In this document: one piece after another, positions 6,278 through 13,837 of the stretch
Position numbering within the stretch: the first letter of the stretch is position 1
Layout of the letters: each line of letters begins with the position of its first letter
From: Lysobacterales bacterium
GTDB lineage: Bacteria > Pseudomonadota > Gammaproteobacteria > Xanthomonadales > Marinicellaceae
Length of the DNA: 16,379 bases
Direction of reading: 5' to 3'
Assembly: GCA_026990095.1 (NCBI GenBank)
Contig: JALSIL010000320.1
Coordinates: forward strand, 1 to 16,379
Notes under the pieces: generated by a model
What the model saw: only the letters and a program-made list of their open reading frames with translations
The model's database searches: none
What the model was told of the DNA's origin: nothing
Made by a program: the position numbers and the translations under genes

Positions 6278-7657
6278 TTAAGTCAGTACTTCAAAAACTG
6301 GAGTGTATTTACTTCCTGGCAATTTCATGCGTCCTTGTTCAACAAAAGATTGCAATAACACATCGAGTCGTTCCATCAGTTCTTTATCGCCCTGAATTTT
6401 ATAAACCCCGTTCTCTTTGATTTGAATTTGTCCGAACTCTTTAACATTACCAGCAACAATTCCAGAAAACGCTTTGCGTAAATCAGCCGCCAACTCATTA
6501 ACGGGCTGATTACGATTGAGGTTTAGGCTAAGCATGTTTTCATGTGTTGGTAAAAAGGGAAACTTGAAAGCTTCTTCAATAACCAACTCCCAATCAAAAT
6601 AATAACTAATTTGCTTTTGAGTTCTGTACGCCTTCACTTTTTCCAGTCCCGCTATCATGTGTTTTGCTACTTTCTCAGGATCTTCAATAATAATTTCATA
6701 AAGTTCAGCCACTTCATCACCCAAAGCATAACGAATAAAGGCATCTATTTGTTTAAAGTATTCTTCTGACTCCTTAGGTCCTGTCATAATAAACGGATAA
6801 GGATTGTCTTTATTATCGGGGTGAGATAGTAGACCTATAAGATACAATATTTCTTCTGCTGTCCCGACTCCGCCAGGAAAAACAATAATGCCATGACCTA
6901 AACGCACAAATGCTTCTAAACGCTTTTCTATATCAGGCATAATAACCAACTTATTTACAATTGGATTTGGTGCTTCAGCTGCGATAATTCCAGGTTCTGT
7001 TAAGCCAATATAACGCCCATCAAATATGCGTTGTTTCGCATGCCCAACGGATGCTCCTTTCATTGGCCCTTTCATTGCACCAGTACCACATCCTGTACAA
7101 ATATCAGCTCCACGCAAACCTAACTGATAACCCACATTTTTTGTGTATTGGTATTCCACCTTATTAATTGAATGACCACCCCAGCAAACCACTAAATTCG
7201 GTTCTTTACCAAACTGATAGACTTCACCACGTCGAAGCATTTCAAAAACCATATTTGAAATACCTGAGAGTGTGCTTTCATCATAATTACCATCTTTGTG
7301 CTCAGATGACTGGAAAATAATATCGCGTAGTACGGAAAAAATAGAGTCGCGTATGCCAGAAATCATCTTACCGTCAACAAAAGCTGCGGCTGGAGCGTTA
7401 ACAAACTCTAAATGGATACCTCGCTCTCTTGGTAAAAGTTTAACTTCAAAATCAGGAAAACGGGACAATACTGCCATCGCATCGTCGTCTTTTGCATCGC
7501 AATTTAATACTGCTAAGCAGCACTTTCTAAATAATGCGTGAACCGAGCCCTTGCCCATGTTCATTATTTTATTAATTTCATCTTGAGACAATAAGGTCAT
7601 GCCACCACGAGCAGCAATAACACATTTGTCGATTGTTTTTTCTTTGTTACAATTCAT
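6278..7657 (-). CDS. ppnN: PpnN-type nucleotide 5'-monophosphate nucleosidase (YgdH/LOG family)
   Basis: PpnN cleaves purine and pyrimidine nucleoside monophosphates to base plus ribose-5-phosphate. In E. coli it is a (p)ppGpp-stimulated tetramer that tunes nucleotide pools. At 459 residues it matches the E. coli protein (about 454). An N-terminal PpnN domain covers about residues 20-140, including RERGIHLEFVNAPAAAFVDGKMI. The Rossmann-like LOG domain begins at VVCWGGHSI (157-164), runs through GADICTGCGTGAMKGPMKGA, and has the catalytic PGGVGTAEE at 261-269. A C-terminal YgdH-type domain follows. CAGGAGAT lies 3 bp upstream of the ATG (AGGAGA core, spacing 4-5), which fixes the start. It is monocistronic and convergent with the CBB operon. 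Regulation by the stringent alarmone is known for the family, not seen here. Confidence 0.93.
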   Translation of the reverse strand: MNCNKEKTIDKCVIAARGGMTLLSQDEINKIMNMGKGSVHALFRKCCLAVLNCDAKDDDAMAVLSRFPDFEVKLLPRERGIHLEFVNAPAAAFVDGKMISGIRDSIFSVLRDIIFQSSEHKDGNYDESTLSGISNMVFEMLRRGEVYQFGKEPNLVVCWGGHSINKVEYQYTKNVGYQLGLRGADICTGCGTGAMKGPMKGASVGHAKQRIFDGRYIGLTEPGIIAAEAPNPIVNKLVIMPDIEKRLEAFVRLGHGIIVFPGGVGTAEEILYLIGLLSHPDNKDNPYPFIMTGPKESEEYFKQIDAFIRYALGDEVAELYEIIIEDPEKVAKHMIAGLEKVKAYRTQKQISYYFDWELVIEEAFKFPFLPTHENMLSLNLNRNQPVNELAADLRKAFSGIVAGNVKEFGQIQIKENGVYKIQGDKELMERLDVLLQSFVEQGRMKLPGSKYTPVFEVLT

Positions 7658-7673
7658 GTAATCTCCTGTTGTT

Positions 7674-7710
7674 GAGAGCTTTCCCTATGAAAGCCTCTTA
7701 TTTATTTTTT
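7674..7710 (+). other. Hairpin plus T-tract in the ppnN leader, read on the opposite strand
   Basis: GCTTTC (7678-7683) pairs with GAAAGC (7689-7694) around CCTAT. Outer GAG (7674-7676) and CTC (7695-7697) extend the stem past a one-base bulge. TTATTTATTTTTTTA follows on the plus strand, giving the look of an intrinsic terminator. No plus-strand gene precedes it, so it would stop antisense transcription. On the minus strand it is a stem-loop in the ppnN 5' leader just before the ribosome binding site. Confidence 0.35.
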
Positions 7711-7715
7711 TACTT

Positions 7716-7876
7716 GGAGCTTGTCCGAGAATAGATAACCTACTGCGGAAAAGGTGGATTTGGACAATTTTTCACCTGATTCTTGTCAAATAGGGCAACT
7801 ATTCTCCTCAAATCATGCAAAAACTTGCCTCAAATTACCTTTCCCTCGCTATGGCTCCTATTCTCGGACAAGCTCC
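7716..7876. mobile_element. MITE-like element with 19-bp perfect terminal inverted repeats
   Basis: GGAGCTTGTCCGAGAATAG (7716-7734) recurs as an exact reverse complement at 7858-7876 and bounds a 161-bp non-coding block. The right repeat's CTATTCTC also occurs inside at 7799-7806. No transposase reading frame is present, so it would need one supplied elsewhere. I saw no clear target duplication: the flanks are ACTT on the left and TAGC on the right. It occupies the divergent region between ppnN and the DUF3301 gene and may carry promoter signals. Confidence 0.65.
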
Positions 7877-8000
7877 TAGCCAAATGTAATGTTTATAAGT
7901 TACATTTCTATGAATTTATTTGATTTATTATGAGCCAATAGTCTTTATTTTTAAAGCGACCTACCATATTATAAATTTCTACCGCAATTGCAACCAATTT

Positions 8001-8318
8001 ATGACTGAAATTCCTTTATTACTGTTAACGGGTTTATTTATCCTTTTCATCGCTACAAACAGTAAAGCACGAGATATCGCACGAGCTTACGCCAAACGTG
8101 AAACCATAAAACGCAATGGCGTTTTGTTGGATGACTCCATTGCAATGAAGTCCATGAAAGTAAAACGAATCAATGGCAAGATTGGGTTTTATCGCAGTTA
8201 TGCTTTTGAATACAATGAGTCTGACTTTCAACGTTATGATGGCAAAATTGAGTTATTAAGCTATCAAGTCCTGAGTATCCAGTTTTTTCACCCAGATCAC
8301 ATTGAAATTGATGAATAA
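8001..8318 (+). CDS. DUF3301 family protein, small membrane-anchored
   Basis: A 105-residue protein with one N-terminal membrane segment (about residues 3-18, IPLLLLTGLFILFIAT). A basic stretch AKRETIKRNGVLLDDSIAMKSMKVKRINGKIGFYRSYAFEYNESD follows and matches, from memory, the DUF3301 pattern: gap-free helix, QLLD-type motif, LRR/KRI, RRYRFEF-type strand. The function of the family is unknown. I chose ATG 8001 because the protein then begins directly at the membrane segment. In-frame codons upstream (from a TTG at 7920) translate to sequence unlike the family. No strong ribosome binding site is visible; TATTAT near 7967 could be a -10. The stop codon lies inside the start of the ABC exporter gene (ATGAATAA overlap), so the two are probably cotranslated and may act together. 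Confidence 0.8.
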   Translation: MTEIPLLLLTGLFILFIATNSKARDIARAYAKRETIKRNGVLLDDSIAMKSMKVKRINGKIGFYRSYAFEYNESDFQRYDGKIELLSYQVLSIQFFHPDHIEIDE

Positions 8319-10077
8319 TAGCAAACCAATTATTCGTTTATTAAAATACGCAAAAGGCATGCGTTTACAAATCACTTTGGCAAGTGTTTGTTCGGTTATC
8401 AATAAACTTTTTGATATTGCCCCCGAAATTCTTATTGGTATTGCCATTGATGTGGTTGTTAGTGGGCAAGACTCATTTTTATCTTATTTTGGATATACCG
8501 AACAAAAGACTCAGTTGATTGTTCTAGCTGTTCTAACTTTTGTTATTTGGCTTGGTGAATCGGTGTTTCAATTTTTTTACACGCTTTTATGGAGAAATTT
8601 AGCGCAAAATCTACAACATAAAATGCGCCTAGACACCTATAATCGCATGCAACAAATGGATATGTCTTTTTTTGAAAATCAAACCAGTGGCAACCTAACT
8701 TCCATACTAAATGATGACGTCAATCAATTGGAACGGTTTTTAAACGTCGGTGCCAATGACTTTATTCAAGTGATTGTTTCGGTTATTGGTGTGGGTGCTG
8801 TTTTCTTTTATATCTCTGCCAAAATTGCTCTATTTGCATTTTTACCTATTCCATTGATTATATTTGGTGCTTTCTTCTTCCAAAGAAAAGCACAACCTCG
8901 GTATACCGAAGTGCGCAAACAAACGGGAATATTAGCGACCGCAATTAGTAATAAAATTATGGGTATAGCCACAATCAAAAGCTTTACTCGTGAACCACAA
9001 GAGCTGCAAAACTTAGAAGAATTAAGCTTAAACTATCAAAATGCCAATAAAGAAGCCATAAAAGTCAGTGCTGCCTTTACTCCTATTATTCGTATGGCAA
9101 TTTTAACCGGTTTTCTTGCTACCTTCATAATTGGTGGGTTCGATGCACTGGATGGCGTTATTACCGTAGGATCTTATGGTATGTTGGTTTTTTTAACACA
9201 ACGTTTATTATGGCCCTTTACCTCATTAGCCGTAACAATGGACTTGTACGAACGTGCCATGGCATCGGTACGTCGCATTCTGGACTTGCTCGAAACTCCT
9301 ATTGAGATTCGAGATGAAAAAGACACGCAATCAACAGACATGACACAGGATATTAAGTTTAAAGGTGTCGATTTTTCCTATTCAAAACAATCACAACAGG
9401 TGTTATCCTCTATTAATCTCACTATTAAAAAATCTCAAGTCACTGCTTTTGTTGGTCAAACAGGCTCAGGGAAAAGCACCTTGATGAAATTATTGTTGCG
9501 CTTTTACAGTCCAGAAAATGGTGAAATTACCATTGGACATGTAAATATAAACAAGATTAAAATCAGTAAGTTAAGAGAATCAATTGGACTGGTTTCACAA
9601 GATATTTTTCTATTTGATGGCACAATAAAAGACAACATCGCCTACGGAAAAAATGCCGCTACTCTCACCGAAATTAAACAAGCGGCACATCTAGCTGAAG
9701 CCGATGAATTCATAAATGAGCTACCAAACTCATACGAAACATTAGTGGGTGAAAGAGGCATGAAACTTTCAGGTGGGCAACGTCAACGTATTTCATTGGC
9801 ACGTGCTATCTTAAAAAACCCTGCAATTTTGATTTTAGATGAGGCCACTTCGGCAGTGGATAACGAAACAGAAGCGGCTATTCAACGCTCCATGAAACAC
9901 ATTGCAAAAAATCGCACCTTATTGGTCATTGCCCACCGCCTTTCAACAATCGTCAAAGCCGACTGCATTTATGTTTTAGAAAAAGGTCAAATCATTGAAA
10001 GCGGCACTCATCAAGAATTACTTAAAAACAAACGTATTTACCACAAACTGTGGTATATTCAGACTGGCAAAATCTAA
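8311..10077 (+). CDS. ABC exporter, fused permease and ATPase (MsbA/type IV half-transporter), substrate unknown
   Basis: A homodimeric-type exporter of 588 residues. The N-terminal permease (residues 1 to about 330) has six membrane segments and the characteristic NDDVNQLERFLN coupling region. The ATPase domain has Walker A GQTGSGKST (382-390), a Q-loop VSQDIFLFDGTI, signature LSGGQ (486-490), Walker B ILILDEATSAVD with Asp510 and catalytic Glu511, and switch His542 in AHRLST. All ATP-site residues are intact. The permease (NKLFDIAPEILIGIAIDVV, GSYGMLVFLTQRLLWP) resembles a widespread but little-characterised subfamily rather than MsbA itself. Lipid, peptide or drug export are all open. I chose ATG 8311, inside the DUF3301 stop region, over the upstream in-frame TTG 8302. 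No adaptor or outer-membrane partner gene is adjacent. Confidence 0.92.
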   Translation: MNNSKPIIRLLKYAKGMRLQITLASVCSVINKLFDIAPEILIGIAIDVVVSGQDSFLSYFGYTEQKTQLIVLAVLTFVIWLGESVFQFFYTLLWRNLAQNLQHKMRLDTYNRMQQMDMSFFENQTSGNLTSILNDDVNQLERFLNVGANDFIQVIVSVIGVGAVFFYISAKIALFAFLPIPLIIFGAFFFQRKAQPRYTEVRKQTGILATAISNKIMGIATIKSFTREPQELQNLEELSLNYQNANKEAIKVSAAFTPIIRMAILTGFLATFIIGGFDALDGVITVGSYGMLVFLTQRLLWPFTSLAVTMDLYERAMASVRRILDLLETPIEIRDEKDTQSTDMTQDIKFKGVDFSYSKQSQQVLSSINLTIKKSQVTAFVGQTGSGKSTLMKLLLRFYSPENGEITIGHVNINKIKISKLRESIGLVSQDIFLFDGTIKDNIAYGKNAATLTEIKQAAHLAEADEFINELPNSYETLVGERGMKLSGGQRQRISLARAILKNPAILILDEATSAVDNETEAAIQRSMKHIAKNRTLLVIAHRLSTIVKADCIYVLEKGQIIESGTHQELLKNKRIYHKLWYIQTGKI

Positions 10078-10122
10078 AATTCAGTATTTAATTCTCATCA
10101 CTATAATTCCCGTATCAGATTG

Positions 10123-10131
10123 TGTTAAAAT
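10123..10131 (+). promoter_or_regulatory. Candidate extended -10 promoter for the 105-residue membrane protein
   Basis: TGTTAAAAT at 10123-10131 has the TGn plus TAAAAT form and lies 34 bp before the ATG at 10165. A second -10-like TATAAT lies at 10102-10107, with a poor -35 (ATTCAG at 10079-10084). Either would give this gene its own transcript, apart from the ABC exporter 87 bp upstream. Confidence 0.3.
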
Positions 10132-10164
10132 TTGCTTTTAATGAACTAACTAAAAATCCTTGAT

Positions 10165-10482
10165 ATGTCAAATAAAACAGTAAAAACAGCCTTTACACCG
10201 CTACGAACAGCATTAATGATTTTTATCATCGTTGCTATTATTACAGCAACTGTTGCTTATTTTTTCAAGGGTGAAGATTGGGCCTATCTGCTTGGTATAT
10301 TTTCTACTGTTTTTATTTTATTAGTGGTATTTTTACAAATAATGGAATTAGTTTGGCTTAACAGTATGCGTGTTAATATTGAAGATAACAATTTGAAAAA
10401 ATCCTACCAAAAAGCAATTTACATCTACTTAGTTCTGCTTCCGCTAGGTATTTTCTTAAGCTATATTGTTTTGGTTGAATAA
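10165..10482 (+). CDS. Small three-helix membrane protein of unknown function
   Basis: I do not recognise a family. The 105-residue product has three hydrophobic segments, about residues 15-34, 40-64 and 84-103. The N-terminus is basic and should be cytoplasmic, and the loop NSMRVNIEDNNLKKSYQK is polar and charged. There is no signal-peptide cut site and no recognisable catalytic motif. The ATG has no obvious Shine-Dalgarno sequence, so the start rests on the natural N-terminus (MSNKTVKT) and the absence of an earlier in-frame ATG nearby. It lies 87 bp after the ABC exporter and ends 27 bp before a convergent membrane-protein gene, with no hairpin between them. Coding character is supported by the regular helix pattern, not by homology. 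Confidence 0.65.
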   Translation: MSNKTVKTAFTPLRTALMIFIIVAIITATVAYFFKGEDWAYLLGIFSTVFILLVVFLQIMELVWLNSMRVNIEDNNLKKSYQKAIYIYLVLLPLGIFLSYIVLVE

Positions 10483-10509
10483 CCACCCTAAAATCAAAAA
10501 ATCTCATTC

Positions 10510-11187
10510 CTAACTCAAATCAACGGCATTCCAAACAGGTTTGACTAAAAATTGTGAAATAATTTTGGCGTCTTTTTTTATCTGTTTATAGTTGCCAAAA
10601 TCAATAACGTTAACCCGAGTTGCGTCTTTCATAACTAAGTTAATTTCGTAACTGTAATAACTGCTTTTATTCGAGCGCACGTATTCTTTTATAATTTGAA
10701 CAGCATGGACATTGTTAAGGTACACATTATCATTTTTATCTTGCATTCCTGAAAGTTTAGGTGGGTTGTTGCCCTTATACATCATGCCGATTGAACGATC
10801 TAAATAAATCGGTTTTCCCATGGTCAAATACATCACAACAGCAGCGGTAAAAAAAATTAGGCCAAAAAGCACCAAAAATAAACTCGGCATTTCAGAAGTG
10901 CTGAATAACACATAAAACCCTGCAATCATAACACCTGCCCCAATCAGTCCAAACACACCTATAAACAATAGACCTCCAGTTGATAATTGGTACTTTAAAA
11001 CCCTTGAAGATTGTTGAACTAGCTTGTGTGTTTTAAAGTTTGTTCCCCCTTTTTTTAAGGCAGACCATTGGGTTTTGGACGCAACTTCATCATTAAAATG
11101 TTCGGCTAATTTTGCTTGTGCTTTTTGTTGTAAATCTATAGCGTTTTCAATGGATTGTTGTATTTTTTGTTTTATTTTTTCAAACAT
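10510..11187 (-). CDS. Predicted inner-membrane protein with cytoplasmic C-terminal domain, unknown function
   Basis: The 225-residue product starts with an amphipathic, coiled-coil-prone segment (residues 1-40, FEKIKQKIQQSIENAIDLQQ). Two membrane helices follow at about 72-95 and 101-123. A C-terminal domain of about 100 residues has alternating strands: KPIYLDRSIGMMYKG, VYLNNVHAVQIIKEY, YSYEINLVMKDATRVNVIDFGNYKQIKKDA, and a final PVWNAVDLS. The strand pattern after two helices recalls PH-like membrane proteins, but this is a guess. GAGGTAA, 7 bp upstream of the ATG on the minus strand, supports the start. It is convergent with the small three-helix gene and follows fdhD on the same strand after 99 bp, so it might share the fdhD transcript, though no functional link is evident. 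Confidence 0.72.
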   Translation of the reverse strand: MFEKIKQKIQQSIENAIDLQQKAQAKLAEHFNDEVASKTQWSALKKGGTNFKTHKLVQQSSRVLKYQLSTGGLLFIGVFGLIGAGVMIAGFYVLFSTSEMPSLFLVLFGLIFFTAAVVMYLTMGKPIYLDRSIGMMYKGNNPPKLSGMQDKNDNVYLNNVHAVQIIKEYVRSNKSSYYSYEINLVMKDATRVNVIDFGNYKQIKKDAKIISQFLVKPVWNAVDLS

Positions 11188-11286
11188 AGTTTTATTACCT
11201 CTCAGTGATTTTTAGACTCAATGGTGATTAGAATTTTTATGAATTTTCTAGATATATTAAGGACTTGTATTAGTATCATGTTTTCA

Positions 11287-12135
11287 CTATCGGGGTTTGG
11301 CATTGCAATATTCATTAAAACCAGTATTTTTAACAAAACCAAGTAACCGTAAATTATTAGCCTGTGCAATCTCAATACTTAAGGACGAAGGTGCGCCAAT
11401 GGCAGCAAGAGTTGTAACTCCTGAAATCAATGCTTTATGCACCAATTCAAAACTGACACGACCACTAAGCAGTATCGTTTTATTGGATAATGGCAACAAT
11501 TTTTGCAACAAGGCACGACCAATTAATTTATCCAAAGCATTGTGTCGCCCAACATCTTCTTTAAGCAACAACAATTCTCCTGTTTCATCAAACAAAGCAC
11601 AAGCATGCACGCCACCTGTTTCTTTAAAGGCGAGCTGAGTTTGGCAAAGTTTTTCAGGTAACATGCAAATTTCGTGTGTGGATAAGCTTTTAATTGGCTG
11701 TTTGTTTTTTGTGTATTGAAAGGTTAGTAAATCATCAATTTCAGTTTTTCCGCAAACCCCACAACTGGCATGAATCATACCGTGACGTTTATTTAAGTAT
11801 TTATTATAATCTATTGATTTTAATAGAATTACCTCTGCAATTAAGCCCAGTTCATTATCAAACACCTGAATACTCAATACATCACTGTATTGGGAGATAA
11901 TGCCTTCACTGTATAATTGACCATAAACCAAATCTACAATTTCATCAGGTGAACATAAGGTAATAGCAAGAGTTTTAAAACTTCCCGTATCGTAACCAAG
12001 ACGTATTTCTAATGGAGATTCAATGGCGATTGAATCTTCTCTTGAAATAACTAATTCATTATTGTATTTGACAATATTGATCAATCGTATTTTATTGTGA
12101 TTCAATGAGTATTCCTGTATAATTTTAACTATCAT
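11287..12135 (-). CDS. fdhD: FdhD, sulfur carrier and insertase for the formate dehydrogenase molybdenum cofactor
   Basis: FdhD takes sulfur from the cysteine desulfurase IscS and transfers it to the molybdenum (bis-MGD) cofactor, which formate dehydrogenases need for activity; cytoplasmic. At 282 residues it has family length. The sulfur-carrying pair Cys125/Cys128 is in HASCGVCGK, as C121/C124 in E. coli. Family motifs follow in order: GGVHACALFD, EDVGRHNALDKLIG, LSGRVSFELVHKA and AIGAPSSLSIEIA. The ATG at 12135 has no alternative Met nearby and faces the start of the divergent beta-subunit gene with only 17 bp between them. Its own promoter would therefore have to lie within that gene. Its presence implies a molybdenum or tungsten formate dehydrogenase in this genome; the catalytic subunit is not in the window. 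Confidence 0.95.
   Translation of the reverse strand: MIVKIIQEYSLNHNKIRLINIVKYNNELVISREDSIAIESPLEIRLGYDTGSFKTLAITLCSPDEIVDLVYGQLYSEGIISQYSDVLSIQVFDNELGLIAEVILLKSIDYNKYLNKRHGMIHASCGVCGKTEIDDLLTFQYTKNKQPIKSLSTHEICMLPEKLCQTQLAFKETGGVHACALFDETGELLLLKEDVGRHNALDKLIGRALLQKLLPLSNKTILLSGRVSFELVHKALISGVTTLAAIGAPSSLSIEIAQANNLRLLGFVKNTGFNEYCNAKPR
12095..12123 (+). promoter_or_regulatory. Sigma-70-type promoter for the beta-subunit gene, inside fdhD
   Basis: TTGTGA (12095-12100) and a perfect TATAAT (12118-12123) are separated by exactly 17 bp. The predicted transcript start near 12130 leaves about 23 nt before the ATG at 12153. The whole promoter lies within the first codons of the divergent fdhD gene. 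Confidence 0.6.
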
Positions 12136-12152
12136 AGAATGAGATATTTATA

Positions 12153-13760
12153 ATGTCAAAGAATCTATCCGAATTATCCGCACGACACGGTTTAGAAAAT
12201 AATTTATTTGAAAATTTAGCAGGCAATCCTGACACAGAGGCAATTGCCCGCGAATTTTTAATTGGCAAAGCTTCGGTTAATGGTGCAGTGAGTTTTTACG
12301 ATTTTCTAAAAGCAGAAAATAGAGATAAAAAAGTGTATGTCTGCAATGGTTCAGCGTGTTTGTGTGCGGGCACACAAAAACAATTAACACAACACTTAGA
12401 ACAACATTTTGATTCATCCGAAATTGGGCACATGACTTGCTTGGGTCGTTGTCATGAGAACTCAGCTTTCCATTACCAAGGTCGCAATTATTCAGGATTG
12501 GATTCCGCTGAAATTAATGTTGTTATGGATAATAAAAAATCCGTAAAAGATAGTTACAGGGTTGGAAGTTTAGGCACGCCAATTTTGACAGGAAAAGCCA
12601 TTAGTATTGACCAATTTATAAACGCTTTTGACGCCTTAATGACTAAAGGCAAAAATGAGATTCTTGGAGAGCTCAAAATATCCAGTTTGCGAGGTCGAGG
12701 TGGTGCTGGGTTTCCCATAAGCTTTAAACTGGATTCAGCAATGAATACTGAATCAGAGCAAAAGTACATTATCTGCAATGCCGATGAAGGCGATGCGGGT
12801 GCTTATTCGGATCGGTATTTATTAGAACAACAACCTCTTTTGGTTTTATTTGGCATTTTGGCTTCGGCTTATATAATCGGTGCTGACCATGGAATACTTT
12901 ACATTCGTGCAGAATACCCTGAGTCAATCGCAACCATCAAAAACAACATAGAACAACTTGCCCCTTATATTGAATCAATAAATTTTGACTTTAAATTTAA
13001 AATTATCTCAGCACAAGGGGCTTATATTTGTGGTGAAGAAACCGCTTTAATTAATTCTATCGAAGGTCAAAGACCTGAAGTTCGTGTGCGTCCACCCTTC
13101 CCGACTCAACAAGGACTCTTTAATAAACCCACGGTTGTCAACAACGTGGAAACCTTAGCCTGTCTCTACAGCATCACCACAAAAGGAGGCAAATTTTATA
13201 ACGCAATTGGCACAGATAAATCTAAAGGAACCAAATTGATTTCACTGGATTCCTGTTTTACTCATCCAGGCATTTATGAAGTGGAAATGGGTAGAACATT
13301 ACTTGATGTTTTTGAACAATGTGGCGGTGGTTTTGCAAAAGACATTAAAGCATTGCAAATCGGAGGTCCGCTAGGTGGCATCATTCCAACCAATAAAATC
13401 AGTGACTTACAACTAAACTTTGAATCTTTTTCTAATAATGGTTTTTTGCTGGGTCACGCTTCTGTTGTCGGCATTCCTGTTGATTTTCCAATGATTAAAT
13501 ACCTGCACCACCTGTTTGAATTTGCTGTTTATGAAAGTTGTGGCAAATGCTTTCCTTGTCGATTAGGCACCAAAAGAGGCGAAGAGTTATTGCTCAACGC
13601 AATTAAAAATAAACAGAAAATTGATAGGGAATTATTCACTGATTTACTCAACACTTTAGAACAAGGCTCTCTGTGTGCACACGGTGGAGGAATCCCATTG
13701 CCAATCAAAAATGCCCTTATTTATTTTTCTGATGAATTATCGGATTATTTTTGCAATTAA
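12153..13760 (+). CDS. NuoE-NuoF-type NAD-dependent formate dehydrogenase beta (diaphorase) subunit
   Basis: A fused electron-transfer subunit that binds FMN, a [2Fe-2S] and a [4Fe-4S] cluster and reduces NAD+ in soluble formate dehydrogenases; related modules occur in NAD-reducing hydrogenases and complex I. The 535 residues comprise a short NuoE helical part, then a thioredoxin-like [2Fe-2S] domain with Cys64, Cys69, Cys96 and Cys100 (VCNGSAC, CLGRC). A NuoF domain follows with FMN motif GRGGAGFP (181-188), NADEGDAGAYSDR (209-221), GAYICGEETALINSIEG (289-304) and the NKPTVVNNVET strand. The [4Fe-4S] ligands are Cys463, Cys466, Cys469 and Cys508. Assignment to formate dehydrogenase (FdsB/FdhB-like) rests on fdhD next door; a HoxF-like hydrogenase diaphorase is the alternative. 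GAGAT, 7 bp upstream of the ATG, is a modest ribosome binding site. No alpha or delta subunit gene follows; sucA does. Confidence 0.85.
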   Translation: MSKNLSELSARHGLENNLFENLAGNPDTEAIAREFLIGKASVNGAVSFYDFLKAENRDKKVYVCNGSACLCAGTQKQLTQHLEQHFDSSEIGHMTCLGRCHENSAFHYQGRNYSGLDSAEINVVMDNKKSVKDSYRVGSLGTPILTGKAISIDQFINAFDALMTKGKNEILGELKISSLRGRGGAGFPISFKLDSAMNTESEQKYIICNADEGDAGAYSDRYLLEQQPLLVLFGILASAYIIGADHGILYIRAEYPESIATIKNNIEQLAPYIESINFDFKFKIISAQGAYICGEETALINSIEGQRPEVRVRPPFPTQQGLFNKPTVVNNVETLACLYSITTKGGKFYNAIGTDKSKGTKLISLDSCFTHPGIYEVEMGRTLLDVFEQCGGGFAKDIKALQIGGPLGGIIPTNKISDLQLNFESFSNNGFLLGHASVVGIPVDFPMIKYLHHLFEFAVYESCGKCFPCRLGTKRGEELLLNAIKNKQKIDRELFTDLLNTLEQGSLCAHGGGIPLPIKNALIYFSDELSDYFCN

Positions 13761-13794
13761 ATCTCTTTTTAATTAATCCTATCTTTTATTTCGT

Positions 13795-13800
13795 TATAAT
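13795..13800 (+). promoter_or_regulatory. Candidate -10 for sucA
   Basis: A perfect TATAAT lies in the 77-bp gap before sucA, giving a leader of about 30 nt. Upstream hexamers at the right distance (such as TTAATC at 13773-13778) are poor -35 matches. No terminator was seen after the preceding gene, so readthrough is also possible. Confidence 0.4.
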
Positions 13801-13837
13801 AGCCATTTGAAAACTTTTCTGTAAACAGGGCAATAAA

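Noticed and set aside
7920..8000. Upstream extension of the DUF3301 gene from a TTG codon
   Set aside because: The extra 27 residues precede the natural membrane-anchor N-terminus and do not resemble the family.
12076..12085. ATTGATCAAT palindrome as an FNR site
   Set aside because: FNR sites need TTGAT-N4-ATCAA; here the half-sites abut without the spacer, and it lies in fdhD coding sequence.
13755..13782. Possible terminator after the beta-subunit gene
   Set aside because: Only short AATTAA/TTAATT symmetry with no GC stem; too weak to call.
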